Shown: one piece after another, positions 56,661 to 64,000 of the stretch
Numbering within the stretch: the stretch's first letter is position 1
Layout: each line of letters opens with the position of its first letter
NCBI GenBank assembly: GCA_041941305.1
Contig: JBGTQJ010000031.1
Coordinates: 40,367-104,366 of the forward strand
Length of the DNA: 64,000 nt
Source: JANSWP01 sp041941305
GTDB taxonomy: Bacteria; Bacteroidota; Bacteroidia; Chitinophagales; Saprospiraceae
Reading direction: 5' to 3'
Notes under the pieces: model-generated
Databases searched by the model: none
What the model saw: only the letters and a program-made list of their open reading frames with translations
Told to the model about the DNA's origin: nothing
Made by a program: the position numbers and the translations under genes

Positions 56661-58991
56661 ATGAATCAACTTTTCTCTTTAGTTACTATTCTTTTTTTCT
56701 CTGTTTCTACAATTTTTTCACAATCTGATTTAGCTATTGGCCAATGGAAATCTCATTTGCCTTATGATGTGGGTTGGTACGTTACGCAAAGTGATTCCAA
56801 AATCTATTATGCAACTGCCTTGTCTTTGTTGATTATCGATAAAGAAGACGAATCCATTGAGCGGTTGACTAAAGTAGAAGGATTGAGTAATGTAGGTATC
56901 AGTTTGATAAAATACAACCAGGGAGCACAGACACTGATGGTGATATATGAAGGAGGTATCATGGATTTGATTGGCGAAAATGAGATTTTTACGGTTTTCG
57001 ATATTGTTAGTAGCAACTTAATTGTTGGAAAAAAGGAAGTTTTTGATGTGTTTATGCTCAATGATTCCATTGCCTATTTGGCAGCCAATTATGGGGTCAC
57101 CAAATTCAATCTAAATACAGGGCGCTCACCTGTAACTACAAAGTTTCCGATTGCTGTCAAGTCTGTTATTGTTAAAGACAACATTCTTTATGCAGGTACT
57201 TCTGAGGGAATATATACCGCTGATTTGATTAATAATGTCAATGTCAATGATTTCAATAACTGGGGACATTTGGGTGTAGAAGATGGATTCCCGGTAGATT
57301 ACCATTCTGAAGCGATGGCAGTTTTTAATGATAAAATATATTTAGAGGTCAATGATTCGCTTTATAGTTATGATGGGCAAGCTACCGAATTTATTTATTA
57401 CGAGGATGAGGAAGAAAAAAGCCCATGGATAAGTTACATTACCTCTGAAGGGAACAGGTTGATGGTGGGATTTCGAGCCTTGAATGATGAAGAACAATCA
57501 GGGAGATTGCTTGTATTTGATCAGGATCATCAAATTACGCAATTACCAGGAGCCTGTGTTTCTCGTCCCAACTATGGCATAGAAGACGAAAAAGGACAAT
57601 TTTGGTTGGCGGAAGGAAAAGACAATCAACGGGATTTTCGAAAAATAGATGCTTCGGGAAATTGCCGAAAGATTCAAGTGAATTCACCCTATTCCCAGGA
57701 TATTCGAGATATCATTGTTCAAAATGGAGAAGTTTGGATTGCCAGTGGAGGTATAGATGCTGCTGCTTCTCCAGCCGGAAATCTGGACGGGACCTTTTCT
57801 TTTATTGATGGACAATGGGAGGTTTATAACAAATTTACCTTGCCTAAGGATAACAACAAATTCGACATTGAAGATCATTTTGTAGTAGCCATGCACCCGG
57901 AAAACGGAAATGTTTATATGGGAACTTATCACAAGGGTTTGATTGAATACGATGGTGAAAATTTCGAATTGTACAATGATCAAAATTCACCATTGGGTCC
58001 AGGCGATTTGACTCCAGACATCCGGGTGGGTGGTTTGGCTTTTGATGCTGAAAACAATCTTTGGATTAGCAACAATATTGCTTCAATGCCCTTACATGTC
58101 TTGCTGAATGACGGAACCTGGGAAAGTTTTAATCCATCCTGCGCTTCCGAAAATGATTTTCTGGATATTGCCATTGATGCCTTTGGTTATAAGTGGATCA
58201 TTCTGGCTAATGATAACAACAGAGGCATATATGTATTTGATGAAGGGGATGTAAAAGTAGCTGGAGACGATCAATGTCACATTATTTCTTCCTCAAATAG
58301 CCAGTTGCCGTCTAATAGGGTAAATACAGTCGCAGTTGACCTGGATGGTAGTGTATGGGTCGGAACAGAAACTGGTGCAATCGTTTTTGAATGTGACGTC
58401 ATCAATTCTGATTGCCCCGGCTCGCTAAGGATTGGTGAATTGGATGAATTTGGCGCCCACCTTTTTGAAGACCAAAACATTCAAACGATTGCGGTAGATG
58501 GAGCCAATCGAAAGTGGTTTGGTACCTTAAGCGGAATTTTTGTTTTGTCTCCGTCTGGTGAAGAACAGGTTGCTTCATATACAGTTGACAACAGTCCATT
58601 ATTTGACAACCACATCATAGATATTGCATTTGACCACGAAACTGGTGAAGCATACATTGGTACGGCAAAGGGACTTCAGGTGCTAAGAACGGAAGCAACT
58701 GTTGGCGGTCCTATTAATAGTTCAAATGTGCTAGTCTTCCCAAATCCAGTTCGTCCAGAGTACACAGGACTCATTGCTATTAAAGGGCTCGCTCAGGAGG
58801 CCGATGTGAAGATTACGGATGTAAGTGGGCAATTGGTTTATGAAACCACGGCTCTCGGAGGGCAGGCTATCTGGGACGGGAGAGATTATAATGGGCGAAA
58901 AGCCAATTCAGGGGTTTATCTGGTTTTTAGCACCAATGATAGCAATACAAATCCGGAAGCTGTGGTCGCTAAGATTTTATTTATCAATTGA
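56661..58991 (+). CDS. porZ: Type IX secretion system protein PorZ
   Basis: 776 residues. Signal peptide ends near TIFSQ (~21). The N-terminal domain has the PorZ start AIGQWKSHLPYDVGWYVTQS and the propeller blades SLLIIDKEDESIERLTKVEG, GVTKFNLN, GTSEGIYTAD, then further propeller blades through ~660 (IWIASGG, WISNNIASMPLHVL, WVGTETGAIVFE, WFGTLSGIFVLS). The C-terminal ~80 residues are a T9SS sorting domain (NVLVFPNPVRPEYTGLIAIK, VKITDVSGQLVYET, SGVYLVF). PorZ is part of the cell-surface attachment complex that joins cargo to anionic LPS, so the organism has a T9SS. Confidence 0.93.
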   Translation: MNQLFSLVTILFFSVSTIFSQSDLAIGQWKSHLPYDVGWYVTQSDSKIYYATALSLLIIDKEDESIERLTKVEGLSNVGISLIKYNQGAQTLMVIYEGGIMDLIGENEIFTVFDIVSSNLIVGKKEVFDVFMLNDSIAYLAANYGVTKFNLNTGRSPVTTKFPIAVKSVIVKDNILYAGTSEGIYTADLINNVNVNDFNNWGHLGVEDGFPVDYHSEAMAVFNDKIYLEVNDSLYSYDGQATEFIYYEDEEEKSPWISYITSEGNRLMVGFRALNDEEQSGRLLVFDQDHQITQLPGACVSRPNYGIEDEKGQFWLAEGKDNQRDFRKIDASGNCRKIQVNSPYSQDIRDIIVQNGEVWIASGGIDAAASPAGNLDGTFSFIDGQWEVYNKFTLPKDNNKFDIEDHFVVAMHPENGNVYMGTYHKGLIEYDGENFELYNDQNSPLGPGDLTPDIRVGGLAFDAENNLWISNNIASMPLHVLLNDGTWESFNPSCASENDFLDIAIDAFGYKWIILANDNNRGIYVFDEGDVKVAGDDQCHIISSSNSQLPSNRVNTVAVDLDGSVWVGTETGAIVFECDVINSDCPGSLRIGELDEFGAHLFEDQNIQTIAVDGANRKWFGTLSGIFVLSPSGEEQVASYTVDNSPLFDNHIIDIAFDHETGEAYIGTAKGLQVLRTEATVGGPINSSNVLVFPNPVRPEYTGLIAIKGLAQEADVKITDVSGQLVYETTALGGQAIWDGRDYNGRKANSGVYLVFSTNDSNTNPEAVVAKILFIN

Positions 58992-59381
58992 TGTTGGACC
59001 GCCTATAATCAAAGGCGATAAACCGCATCAGACTTCACGATTCTTTTCCACTGCATCCTATAGCCAATGCCAAAGTCAAAAAAGAAACCTTTGGCATCCC
59101 GATCTGAATAAAGCAATGGAGTGATGCAAAAATGAATCTGAATCAGATTATTTACAATTACGGGATTGTCGTAAATGAAATTGAGCTTTGGATGAAAAGG
59201 CATCCACAAATAATGCAGGCGGAAGGTAGGATAGAAGGTGGTTCTCCTGTCAAAATTTTCCGAGTCTTCAATAAAAATGGAAAATTGGGAAAAGTTCAAA
59301 AGCCCCTGAACTTCGATGGTATGCCTCTTTTTTCGAACAAGAACTTAACTATACGATTCCTATTTCAAATTTAAAACAAAA
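58992..59381. other. Region between porZ and pyrH
   Basis: 390 bp containing only the remnant at 59009-59299 (minus). A plus-strand frame (59132-59374) overlaps it and has no family look. No terminator with a clear T-run seen after porZ. Confidence 0.4.
59009..59299 (-). pseudogene. Probable C-terminal remnant of an outer-membrane protein
   Basis: Minus-strand frame of ~96 codons ending FFFDFGIGYRMQWKRIVKSD then AVYRL and a stop at 59009. The alternating aromatic strand pattern (YPTFRLHYLWMPFHPKLNFI, IQIHFCITPLLYSDRDAKGF) resembles the last strands of a beta-barrel, but no upstream part is present, and the gene would be cut at its 5' side. Coding direction is my best guess; it could also be a short hypothetical gene. 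Confidence 0.35.
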
Positions 59382-60107
59382 TCAAGCTTCTACCAAAGTC
59401 CCAACAGGTTCTCCTTTTATAATTCTTTTCAAATTTCCGGGATCATTTACGTCAAAAACAACAATAGGTAAGTTATTTTCCTGACACAAAGTAAAGGCCG
59501 TCATATCCATTACATTCAAGCCCATGGCAATTACTTTTGCGAAAGTAATCCGGTCGTATTTCTCTGCATCTGGAAACTTCTCAGGGTCAGCAGAATAGAT
59601 GCCATCGACACGAGTCCCTTTCAAAATTACTTCTGCATTTATTTCATTGGCTCGCAAAGCTGCTGCCGAATCTGTGGTAAAATACGGACTTCCTGTTCCA
59701 GCAGAAAAGATGATAACCCGTTTTTTTTCAAGGTGGCGGATGGCTCTACGTCGAATGTAGGGTTCTGCGATTTGCTTCATTTCTATAGCGGAAATTAATC
59801 TGGAGTAAACGCCCATTGTCTCCAGGGTGCTTTGAATCGCCATTCCATTAATTACAGTTGCCATCATCCCCATATAATCTCCTTGCACGCGTTCTATATC
59901 TGAGTCAGCTGCTTGAAGCCCTCTGAAAATATTTCCACCTCCGATGACCACAGCTACCTCAACTCCCATTTCAACGAGTTCTTTTATTTGCCTTCCATAA
60001 TTGCGAAGCATTTCCGGTGAAATTCCAAATCCTTTGTTGCCCATGAGGGATTCGCCACTTAGTTTGAGTAGTACTCTTTTGTATTTTAAAGACATGTGCA
60101 TATTCAT
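59382..60107 (-). CDS. pyrH: Uridylate kinase
   Basis: 241 residues from 60107 (MNMHMSLKYKRVLLKLSGES); the ATG at 60095 (MSLKYKR) is an equally good start. Phosphorylates UMP to UDP. Amino-acid-kinase fold with RVLLKLSGESLMGNKGFGIS, VAVVIGGGNIFRGLQA, FSAGTGSPYFTTDSAAALRA and TRVDGIYSADPEKFPDAEKY. Last gene of the rplM-rpsI-rpsB-tsf-pyrH order, as in many bacteria (frr is not next to it here). A terminator lies between tsf and pyrH, so pyrH may have lower expression or its own promoter. Confidence 0.97.
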   Translation of the reverse strand: MNMHMSLKYKRVLLKLSGESLMGNKGFGISPEMLRNYGRQIKELVEMGVEVAVVIGGGNIFRGLQAADSDIERVQGDYMGMMATVINGMAIQSTLETMGVYSRLISAIEMKQIAEPYIRRRAIRHLEKKRVIIFSAGTGSPYFTTDSAAALRANEINAEVILKGTRVDGIYSADPEKFPDAEKYDRITFAKVIAMGLNVMDMTAFTLCQENNLPIVVFDVNDPGNLKRIIKGEPVGTLVEA

Positions 60108-60184
60108 GTGTTTGCTTATTGGGTATTAGATTTTGGGTAACATATGTGTGATAACCAATTGCCAATACCTGAAAGGCCAAAAAA

Positions 60185-60212
60185 AAGGCGAATTAACTAT
60201 TTAATTCGCCTT
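60185..60212 (-). terminator. Terminator between tsf and pyrH
   Basis: AAGGCGAATTAA (60185-60196) and TTAATTCGCCTT (60201-60212), 12 bp perfect stem, loop CTAT, followed on the minus strand by a T8 run. 18 bp after the tsf stop codon. Confidence 0.85.
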
Positions 60213-60230
60213 AAAAAATATTTTTAAAAA

Positions 60231-61079
60231 TTATTTTCCTAATTCTACGTGTTTGAAATCAGTGACTGTTAAATCACCGTTGATACTTTGCAAATAACCT
60301 CCAACGGATTGTTTGCTGTCTTTCACATATGCTTGATTGAGCAAAGTATTTTCTTTGAAGAATTTATTCAATTTACCTTTTGCAATTTTTTCCAGAATTG
60401 CTTCAGGCTTTCCTTCCTGGCGAGCTTGATCCATTCCAATTTCGATTTCTTTGTCAATAATGGATTGGTCAACTCCATCCTGGTTCAAAGCTACAGGGCG
60501 CATAGCCGCTACTTGCATGGCAACATTTTTACCCGGCTCAATATATTCAGGACCTTCTAGATTCAAAGCGACGATTACACCTGCACGGTATCCCATGTGG
60601 ATGTATGGCAATACTTGGCCTTCACCGGCAGCAGTTTCAATTTTGGAATAATGGCTCAATTCCAATTTCTCACCAATCACCCCTATTTGCTCAGTCACTT
60701 TCTCGCCAATAGACAAACCATTATCGAAAGACAATCCTTTCAAATCATCTAGTGTTTCTGGCGTGTTTTGTAAAGCGATGTCAGCAATTTGTTTTGCCAA
60801 ATTCACAAAGTCTTCATTTTTTGCTACGAAATCGGTCTCGCAGCTCAAACGAACCAATACACCTTTGTTGCGATTGCCAGAAGTGGTTGCAATAACGACT
60901 CCTTCCTTAGCTTCACGATCTGCTCTTTTGGCAGACATTTTCTGACCTTTTTTACGCAAAATTTCAATTGCTTTGTCAAAATCACCCTCTGCTTCTGTAA
61001 GGGCTTTTTTACAATCCATCATTCCTGCGCCAGTCATGTCGCGCAATTTTTTTACATCAGTGGCTTTTATTTGACTCAT
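60231..61079 (-). CDS. tsf: Elongation factor Ts
   Basis: 282 residues from the ATG at 61079 (MSQIKATDVKKLRDMTGAGM); the longer frame to 61148 is in the intergenic region. Exchanges GDP for GTP on EF-Tu. Motifs: KLRDMTGAGMMDCKKALTEA (UBA-like N-terminus), RLSCETDFVAKNEDFVNLAK and KNVAMQVAAMRPVALNQDGV. Ends with QSVGGYLQSINGDLTVTDFK. Co-transcribed with rpsB (121 bp gap with an 8 bp inverted repeat TTGTTCAA/TTGAACAA at 61141-61182). Confidence 0.98.
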   Translation of the reverse strand: MSQIKATDVKKLRDMTGAGMMDCKKALTEAEGDFDKAIEILRKKGQKMSAKRADREAKEGVVIATTSGNRNKGVLVRLSCETDFVAKNEDFVNLAKQIADIALQNTPETLDDLKGLSFDNGLSIGEKVTEQIGVIGEKLELSHYSKIETAAGEGQVLPYIHMGYRAGVIVALNLEGPEYIEPGKNVAMQVAAMRPVALNQDGVDQSIIDKEIEIGMDQARQEGKPEAILEKIAKGKLNKFFKENTLLNQAYVKDSKQSVGGYLQSINGDLTVTDFKHVELGK

Positions 61080-61200
61080 TTTATAAAGATTAATTGAATG
61101 GTAATTTTTATTGTTCAAGTAGTTTGAATGTTGTAAAAAATTGTTCAACCTGGTTTCATATAATTAATACTAATTTGAACAACTTTGGAACAATATTAAA

Positions 61201-61923
61201 CTACGATCTGGCTGCCTCTTTTTCAGCTTTGGCACTCTTGCGTTCTTCCAGGCCTTCCTTGATTGCTGCTACCAAATAGTCAGTAATAATTTTTATTGAT
61301 TTGGAAGCATCATCATTGGCTGGTATTGGGAAGTCTACTTCATTTGGGTCAGAGTTGGTATCTACCATTGCAAACGTTCTCATACCCAATTTGTGTGCTT
61401 CAGCAATTGCGATGTGTTCATGAGAAATGTCAATCACAAAAACGGCAGCAGGTAGGCGGTTCATATTGGCGATACCACCCAATACTTTTTCCAGTTTGTT
61501 GCGCTCACGAGTCAATGTCAAGCGCTCTTTTTTAGTCACGCTTGATAAACTTCCATCTTGCAACATGCTATCAATTCGTTGCATTTTCTTTACAGAACGC
61601 TTGATGGTAGCAAAGTTGGTCATCATACCTCCCAACCAACGCTCAGTAACGAAAGGCATCCCTACGGAACGTGCAGCAGTAGCAACAATGTCTTTTGCCT
61701 GCTTTTTGGTAGCCACAAACATGATCTTACGACCAGATTTGGCAACAGCTTTCATAGCGTGAGCTGCTTTTTCGAGACAATCAGAAGTTCTGTTTAAATC
61801 TATGATGTGGATGCCTTTTCTTTCCATGAAGATATATGGACTCATTTTAGGATTCCATTTTTTCTTCAGGTGACCAAAATGTACACCTGCATCCAATAAT
61901 TCATTATAAGTAGGCTTTGCCAT
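61201..61923 (-). CDS. rpsB: 30S ribosomal protein S2
   Basis: 240 residues from the ATG at 61923 (MAKPTYNELLDAGVHFGHLK); an upstream in-frame ATG at 62016 overlaps the gap after rpsI and is rejected. Signature WNPKMSPYIFMERKGIHIID, WLGGMMTNFATIKRSVKKM, MVDTNSDPNEVDFPIPANDD. Normal length with a basic C-terminal tail. Confidence 0.98.
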   Translation of the reverse strand: MAKPTYNELLDAGVHFGHLKKKWNPKMSPYIFMERKGIHIIDLNRTSDCLEKAAHAMKAVAKSGRKIMFVATKKQAKDIVATAARSVGMPFVTERWLGGMMTNFATIKRSVKKMQRIDSMLQDGSLSSVTKKERLTLTRERNKLEKVLGGIANMNRLPAAVFVIDISHEHIAIAEAHKLGMRTFAMVDTNSDPNEVDFPIPANDDASKSIKIITDYLVAAIKEGLEERKSAKAEKEAARS

Positions 61924-62019
61924 TTTATTATCAATTATATGCTTTTGATTATTGGCAATTTGCACTTGGCTTGATGAAAGTAATCCAAGAGCAAATAGCG
62001 AATAACCAATAGCCAAATT

Positions 62020-62406
62020 TTACCGTTTGGAGAATTGGAAACTCTTTCTTGCTTTAGGCTTCCCGTATTTTTTACGCTCAACTGCACGTGCATCACGCGT
62101 AAGCATCTTTTTGCTTTTCAAAGGCTTGCGGAAGTCTTCGTTTAACTTCACCAAAGCTCGAGCTATTGCCATTCTGATGGCTTCAGCCTGTCCTTTAAAT
62201 CCACCACCTTTTACATTGATCTTTAAATCGTAGATATTTTCAGCCTCTGTAGTGATAAAAGGATCTGTGATATTGTGTTGAATATGTGGTTGAGGAAAAT
62301 ACTCTTTGTAGTCTTTGCCATTAATGACAATCTTACCATCTCCTTGTGTCAGGTAAACGCGTGCTACTGAAGCTTTTCTTCTTCCGATGGCATTAATCAT
62401 TTCCAT
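62020..62406 (-). CDS. rpsI: 30S ribosomal protein S9
   Basis: 128 residues. MEMINAIGRRKASVARVYLT at the start, GGGFKGQAEAIRMAIARAL in the middle and the terminal basic tail KARKSFQFSKR with the conserved -SKR end that reaches the ribosomal P site. Follows rplM by 75 bp, precedes rpsB by 96 bp. Confidence 0.98.
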   Translation of the reverse strand: MEMINAIGRRKASVARVYLTQGDGKIVINGKDYKEYFPQPHIQHNITDPFITTEAENIYDLKINVKGGGFKGQAEAIRMAIARALVKLNEDFRKPLKSKKMLTRDARAVERKKYGKPKARKSFQFSKR

Positions 62407-62481
62407 ATTAAAAATGGTATTGAATATCGGATACTGGATTTTAGATAGTTGAATAAATACCTAAAATCAAATACCAAATAC

Positions 62482-62925
62482 CTAGAAATTAAATGGTTGT
62501 GGTTTTTGCGCCTGATGTGGGTGCTCCGACCCAGTGTAGACAAATAATTTTTTGAATTGCTGACGACCCAATCGGGTTTTTGGCAACATGCCTCTTACTG
62601 CATTTTCAATGATTGCATAAGGCTTCTTTTCCAATACCTCCTGTGCAGTCAAGCTTTTTTGACCACCTGGATAGCCAGAAAAACGCTGGTATTCCTTATC
62701 TGTCCATTTGTTGCCTGTAAAGCGAACTTTCTCAGCATTGATGACGATTACATAGTCGCCATTGTCCATGTGAGGTGTGAAAGATGCTTTGTGCTTTCCA
62801 CGTAGTACATCTGCAATTTTGGTGCAAATACGACCTACAGTTGCTCCTTCTGCATCCAATACATACCAATTGCGCTCTATTTCTGAAGCTTTAATGGACT
62901 TTGTTTTATAACTTAGTGTATCCAC
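62482..62925 (-). CDS. rplM: 50S ribosomal protein L13 (GTG start)
   Basis: 147 residues from the GTG at 62925 (V/MDTLSYKTKSIKASEIERNW). The frame runs further to an ATG at 62964, but the GTG start gives the standard Bacteroidota beginning DTLSYKT and the usual length. Motifs: WYVLDAEGATVGRICTKIAD, HMDNGDYVIVINAEKVRFTG, KSLTAQEVLEKKPYAIIENA and VRGMLPKTRLGRQQFKKLFV. First gene of the operon. Confidence 0.93.
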   Translation of the reverse strand: MDTLSYKTKSIKASEIERNWYVLDAEGATVGRICTKIADVLRGKHKASFTPHMDNGDYVIVINAEKVRFTGNKWTDKEYQRFSGYPGGQKSLTAQEVLEKKPYAIIENAVRGMLPKTRLGRQQFKKLFVYTGSEHPHQAQKPQPFNF

Positions 62926-63001
62926 TGTTGAAAACTTTATGAAGTGAGGAAAATTTTTAAGCAAAAAACATTAAAAATTGACCCTTCCATTTTTGCGGCT
63001 G

Positions 63002-63032
63002 CAAAAGTAGATTTTTATTTCGGAAATACAAA
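63002..63032 (-). promoter_or_regulatory. Promoter of the rplM-rpsI-rpsB-tsf operon
   Basis: On the minus strand TTTG (63029-63032), 19 bp spacer, TACTTTTG (63002-63009): exact match to TTTG-N19-TAnnTTTG. Transcription start near 62995, leader ~70 nt, long enough for ribosomal-protein autoregulation though I see no clear structure. Confidence 0.75.
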
Positions 63033-63128
63033 CCCTATTTTAATAAATTTCTCCAATCGCCTTTCGTAAGTCCTTGAAAAACAGTGGAATTTTCGCACAA
63101 AAATTTTAATGGGTTGTAGAGTACGTTG

Positions 63129-63866
63129 TTATTTTGCCAATGCCTGCTCGATGGCAACCATAACCAAACTTTCCATGATATTATAACCAGCTGAGTTTGG
63201 ATGAACCAAATCATTGGCTGTCGTAAAATCTGGTACTTTCAAGCCATTATTTTCATCTTTCATGGCTGAATGGTAATCCAAATAAATTAATTCATTTCTA
63301 TTAGCATAATCTCTTAGAATGGTATTGAGCGCTAAGATTTTGGTTGCTGGCTCAAGACCAGGGTTCCATGGAAAATCAAGGGCAGGTAAAACTGAACAAA
63401 TAATCACCTCAATATCATGAAATTGTGCCAATTCGGCCATCGACATAATATTTTCAGCTATTACTTCAACTGGCGTGAATCCTGTATTTTGAGCGATGTC
63501 ATTTATGCCAGCTAAGATGACGACAACATTTGGCTTGAGAGCAATGATATCTCTTCGAAATCTCAACAACATCTGGGGTGTTGTCTGACCACTAATGCCT
63601 CTTCCTATAAATTTATATTTTGAATGCTCAAAAAAACGAGGACTTAATAGTGGCCAACTTTCTGTAATGGAATTACCCATAAAAACCACTCTTTTCTCTT
63701 CTTTTTTCAGCTCACCCAGCTTTACATTATCAAAATGGTATTTTTCAAAATCGGTACTTTCATAAAAATTCCATTTTTGCTGTGCATCACATTTGGAATG
63801 GAAGAAATATGTAATTAAACAAATAGAGAAGATAACCCACTTATTGAAATTGGTAAATAGATACAT
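63129..63866 (-). CDS. SGNH/GDSL-family hydrolase
   Basis: 245 residues with a hydrophobic N-terminus (FNKWVIFSICLITYFFHSKC) that may be a signal; the lipobox is poor, the cut could follow HSKCDA. Block I VVFMGNSITESWPLL (nucleophile Ser in GNSIT), block II GRGISGQTTPQMLLRFRRDI, block III VVVILAGINDIAQNTGF (GxND), block V DLVHPNSAGYNIM (catalytic Asp and His). Acyl-ester hydrolase on lipids, carbohydrate acetyl groups or other esters. Lone gene; no neighbour hints. Confidence 0.92.
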   Translation of the reverse strand: MYLFTNFNKWVIFSICLITYFFHSKCDAQQKWNFYESTDFEKYHFDNVKLGELKKEEKRVVFMGNSITESWPLLSPRFFEHSKYKFIGRGISGQTTPQMLLRFRRDIIALKPNVVVILAGINDIAQNTGFTPVEVIAENIMSMAELAQFHDIEVIICSVLPALDFPWNPGLEPATKILALNTILRDYANRNELIYLDYHSAMKDENNGLKVPDFTTANDLVHPNSAGYNIMESLVMVAIEQALAK

Positions 63867-63978
63867 TGATTAATTTTTGAAAAGTTTGAGATAAGAACTT
63901 CAAAAAAACACATTAAATATTTTTTTACAATAAAAAACTTACAGACAGCAATTCTCGCTATTAGCGAAAAAACTATAT

Positions 63979-63998
63979 GACTGGTAAAATCGCCAGTC
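63979..63998. terminator. Hairpin at the right edge
   Basis: GACTGG-TAAAATCG-CCAGTC, 6 bp stem followed by TT and the window edge; TCGCTATTAGCGA at 63955-63967 forms a smaller one. They may end a gene lying beyond the window. Confidence 0.4.
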
Positions 63999-64000
63999 TT

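Noticed and set aside
59132..59374. 80-codon plus-strand frame after porZ
   Set aside because: Overlaps the barrel-like minus frame and has no family features; the minus frame looks more protein-like, though neither is certain.
61924..62016. N-terminal extension of ribosomal protein S2
   Set aside because: The extra 31 residues lie in the rpsI-rpsB gap; the S2 family start is MAKPTYNELLDAGVHFGH at 61923.

Overview
The window reads as chromosomal DNA of a Bacteroidota, most likely class Saprospiria (inference from protein style, not a database match). Pointers are a type IX secretion protein (PorZ), an outer-membrane barrel gene paired with a GLPGLI protein, CarboxypepD_reg-like domains, a Bacteroidota-type curli cluster, and promoters of the Bacteroidota form TTTG-N19-TAnnTTTG (seen at 18984-19014 and 63002-63032) with little use of Shine-Dalgarno sites. 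The DNA is AT-rich. I see no rRNA, tRNA, CRISPR array, prophage or complete transposase gene.

Layout. 1-2845: the 3' end of a sensor kinase, its OmpR-type regulator, a CPBP membrane protease and a VOC protein. 2861-7433 (minus): a DUF1501 protein and a 1008-residue cytochrome-c/DUF1549/DUF1553 lipoprotein, a pair best known from Planctomycetes and Verrucomicrobia. 7670-11788 (minus): a large SNF2 helicase. 11972-18752 (minus): a curli cluster in the order csgA-like, csgB-like, csgE, csgF, csgG, propeller lipoprotein, followed at 19598-20272 by a LuxR-type response regulator that may play the CsgD role. This region is laced with repeats: three copies of a ~220-245 bp palindromic MITE-like element, one of them split by a second 183 bp element with 18 bp inverted ends and a 9 bp target duplication. 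20805-23815: PopT-type DUF368 transporter, AroE, proline dehydrogenase. 24264-25863: an unknown 471-residue protein facing a tiny double-glycine leader peptide gene.

26565-32221: two GNAT acetyltransferases, a Doc-type toxin-antitoxin pair, then a carbon-nitrogen hydrolase, PreT and PreA (reductive pyrimidine breakdown; the middle enzyme, dihydropyrimidinase, is not in the window). 32583-39869: SucD, an FtsB/DivIC-like division protein, three fatty-acid/quinone-type enzymes, a GNAT and a polyprenyl synthase. 40104-42668: a receiver protein and a hybrid kinase whose H-box histidine is displaced by one residue. 43190-47565: two small membrane proteins, CarA, enolase, a LOG-family protein.

47626-54379: GLPGLI protein and outer-membrane barrel (minus) diverging from a sensor kinase (plus); the shared 163 bp intergenic stretch holds three phased AGGTTAAT repeats that look like an OmpR-type operator. 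Kinase and regulator are separated by a toxin-antitoxin pair whose PIN toxin is frameshifted in a T6 run. 54623-58991: S1/P1 nuclease, NadD, PorZ. 59009-63866 (minus): a probable outer-membrane protein remnant, then the housekeeping order rplM-rpsI-rpsB-tsf-pyrH, and an SGNH hydrolase.

A recurring theme is long inverted repeats at gene ends. Some are ordinary perfect-stem terminators (27 bp stem at 29264, 23 bp at 47570, 18 bp at 45296); others are built of short reiterated words (hexamers at 19419, 38147, 50468; an octamer at 15466). Coordinates of hairpins were found by eye; no folding or homology search was run.
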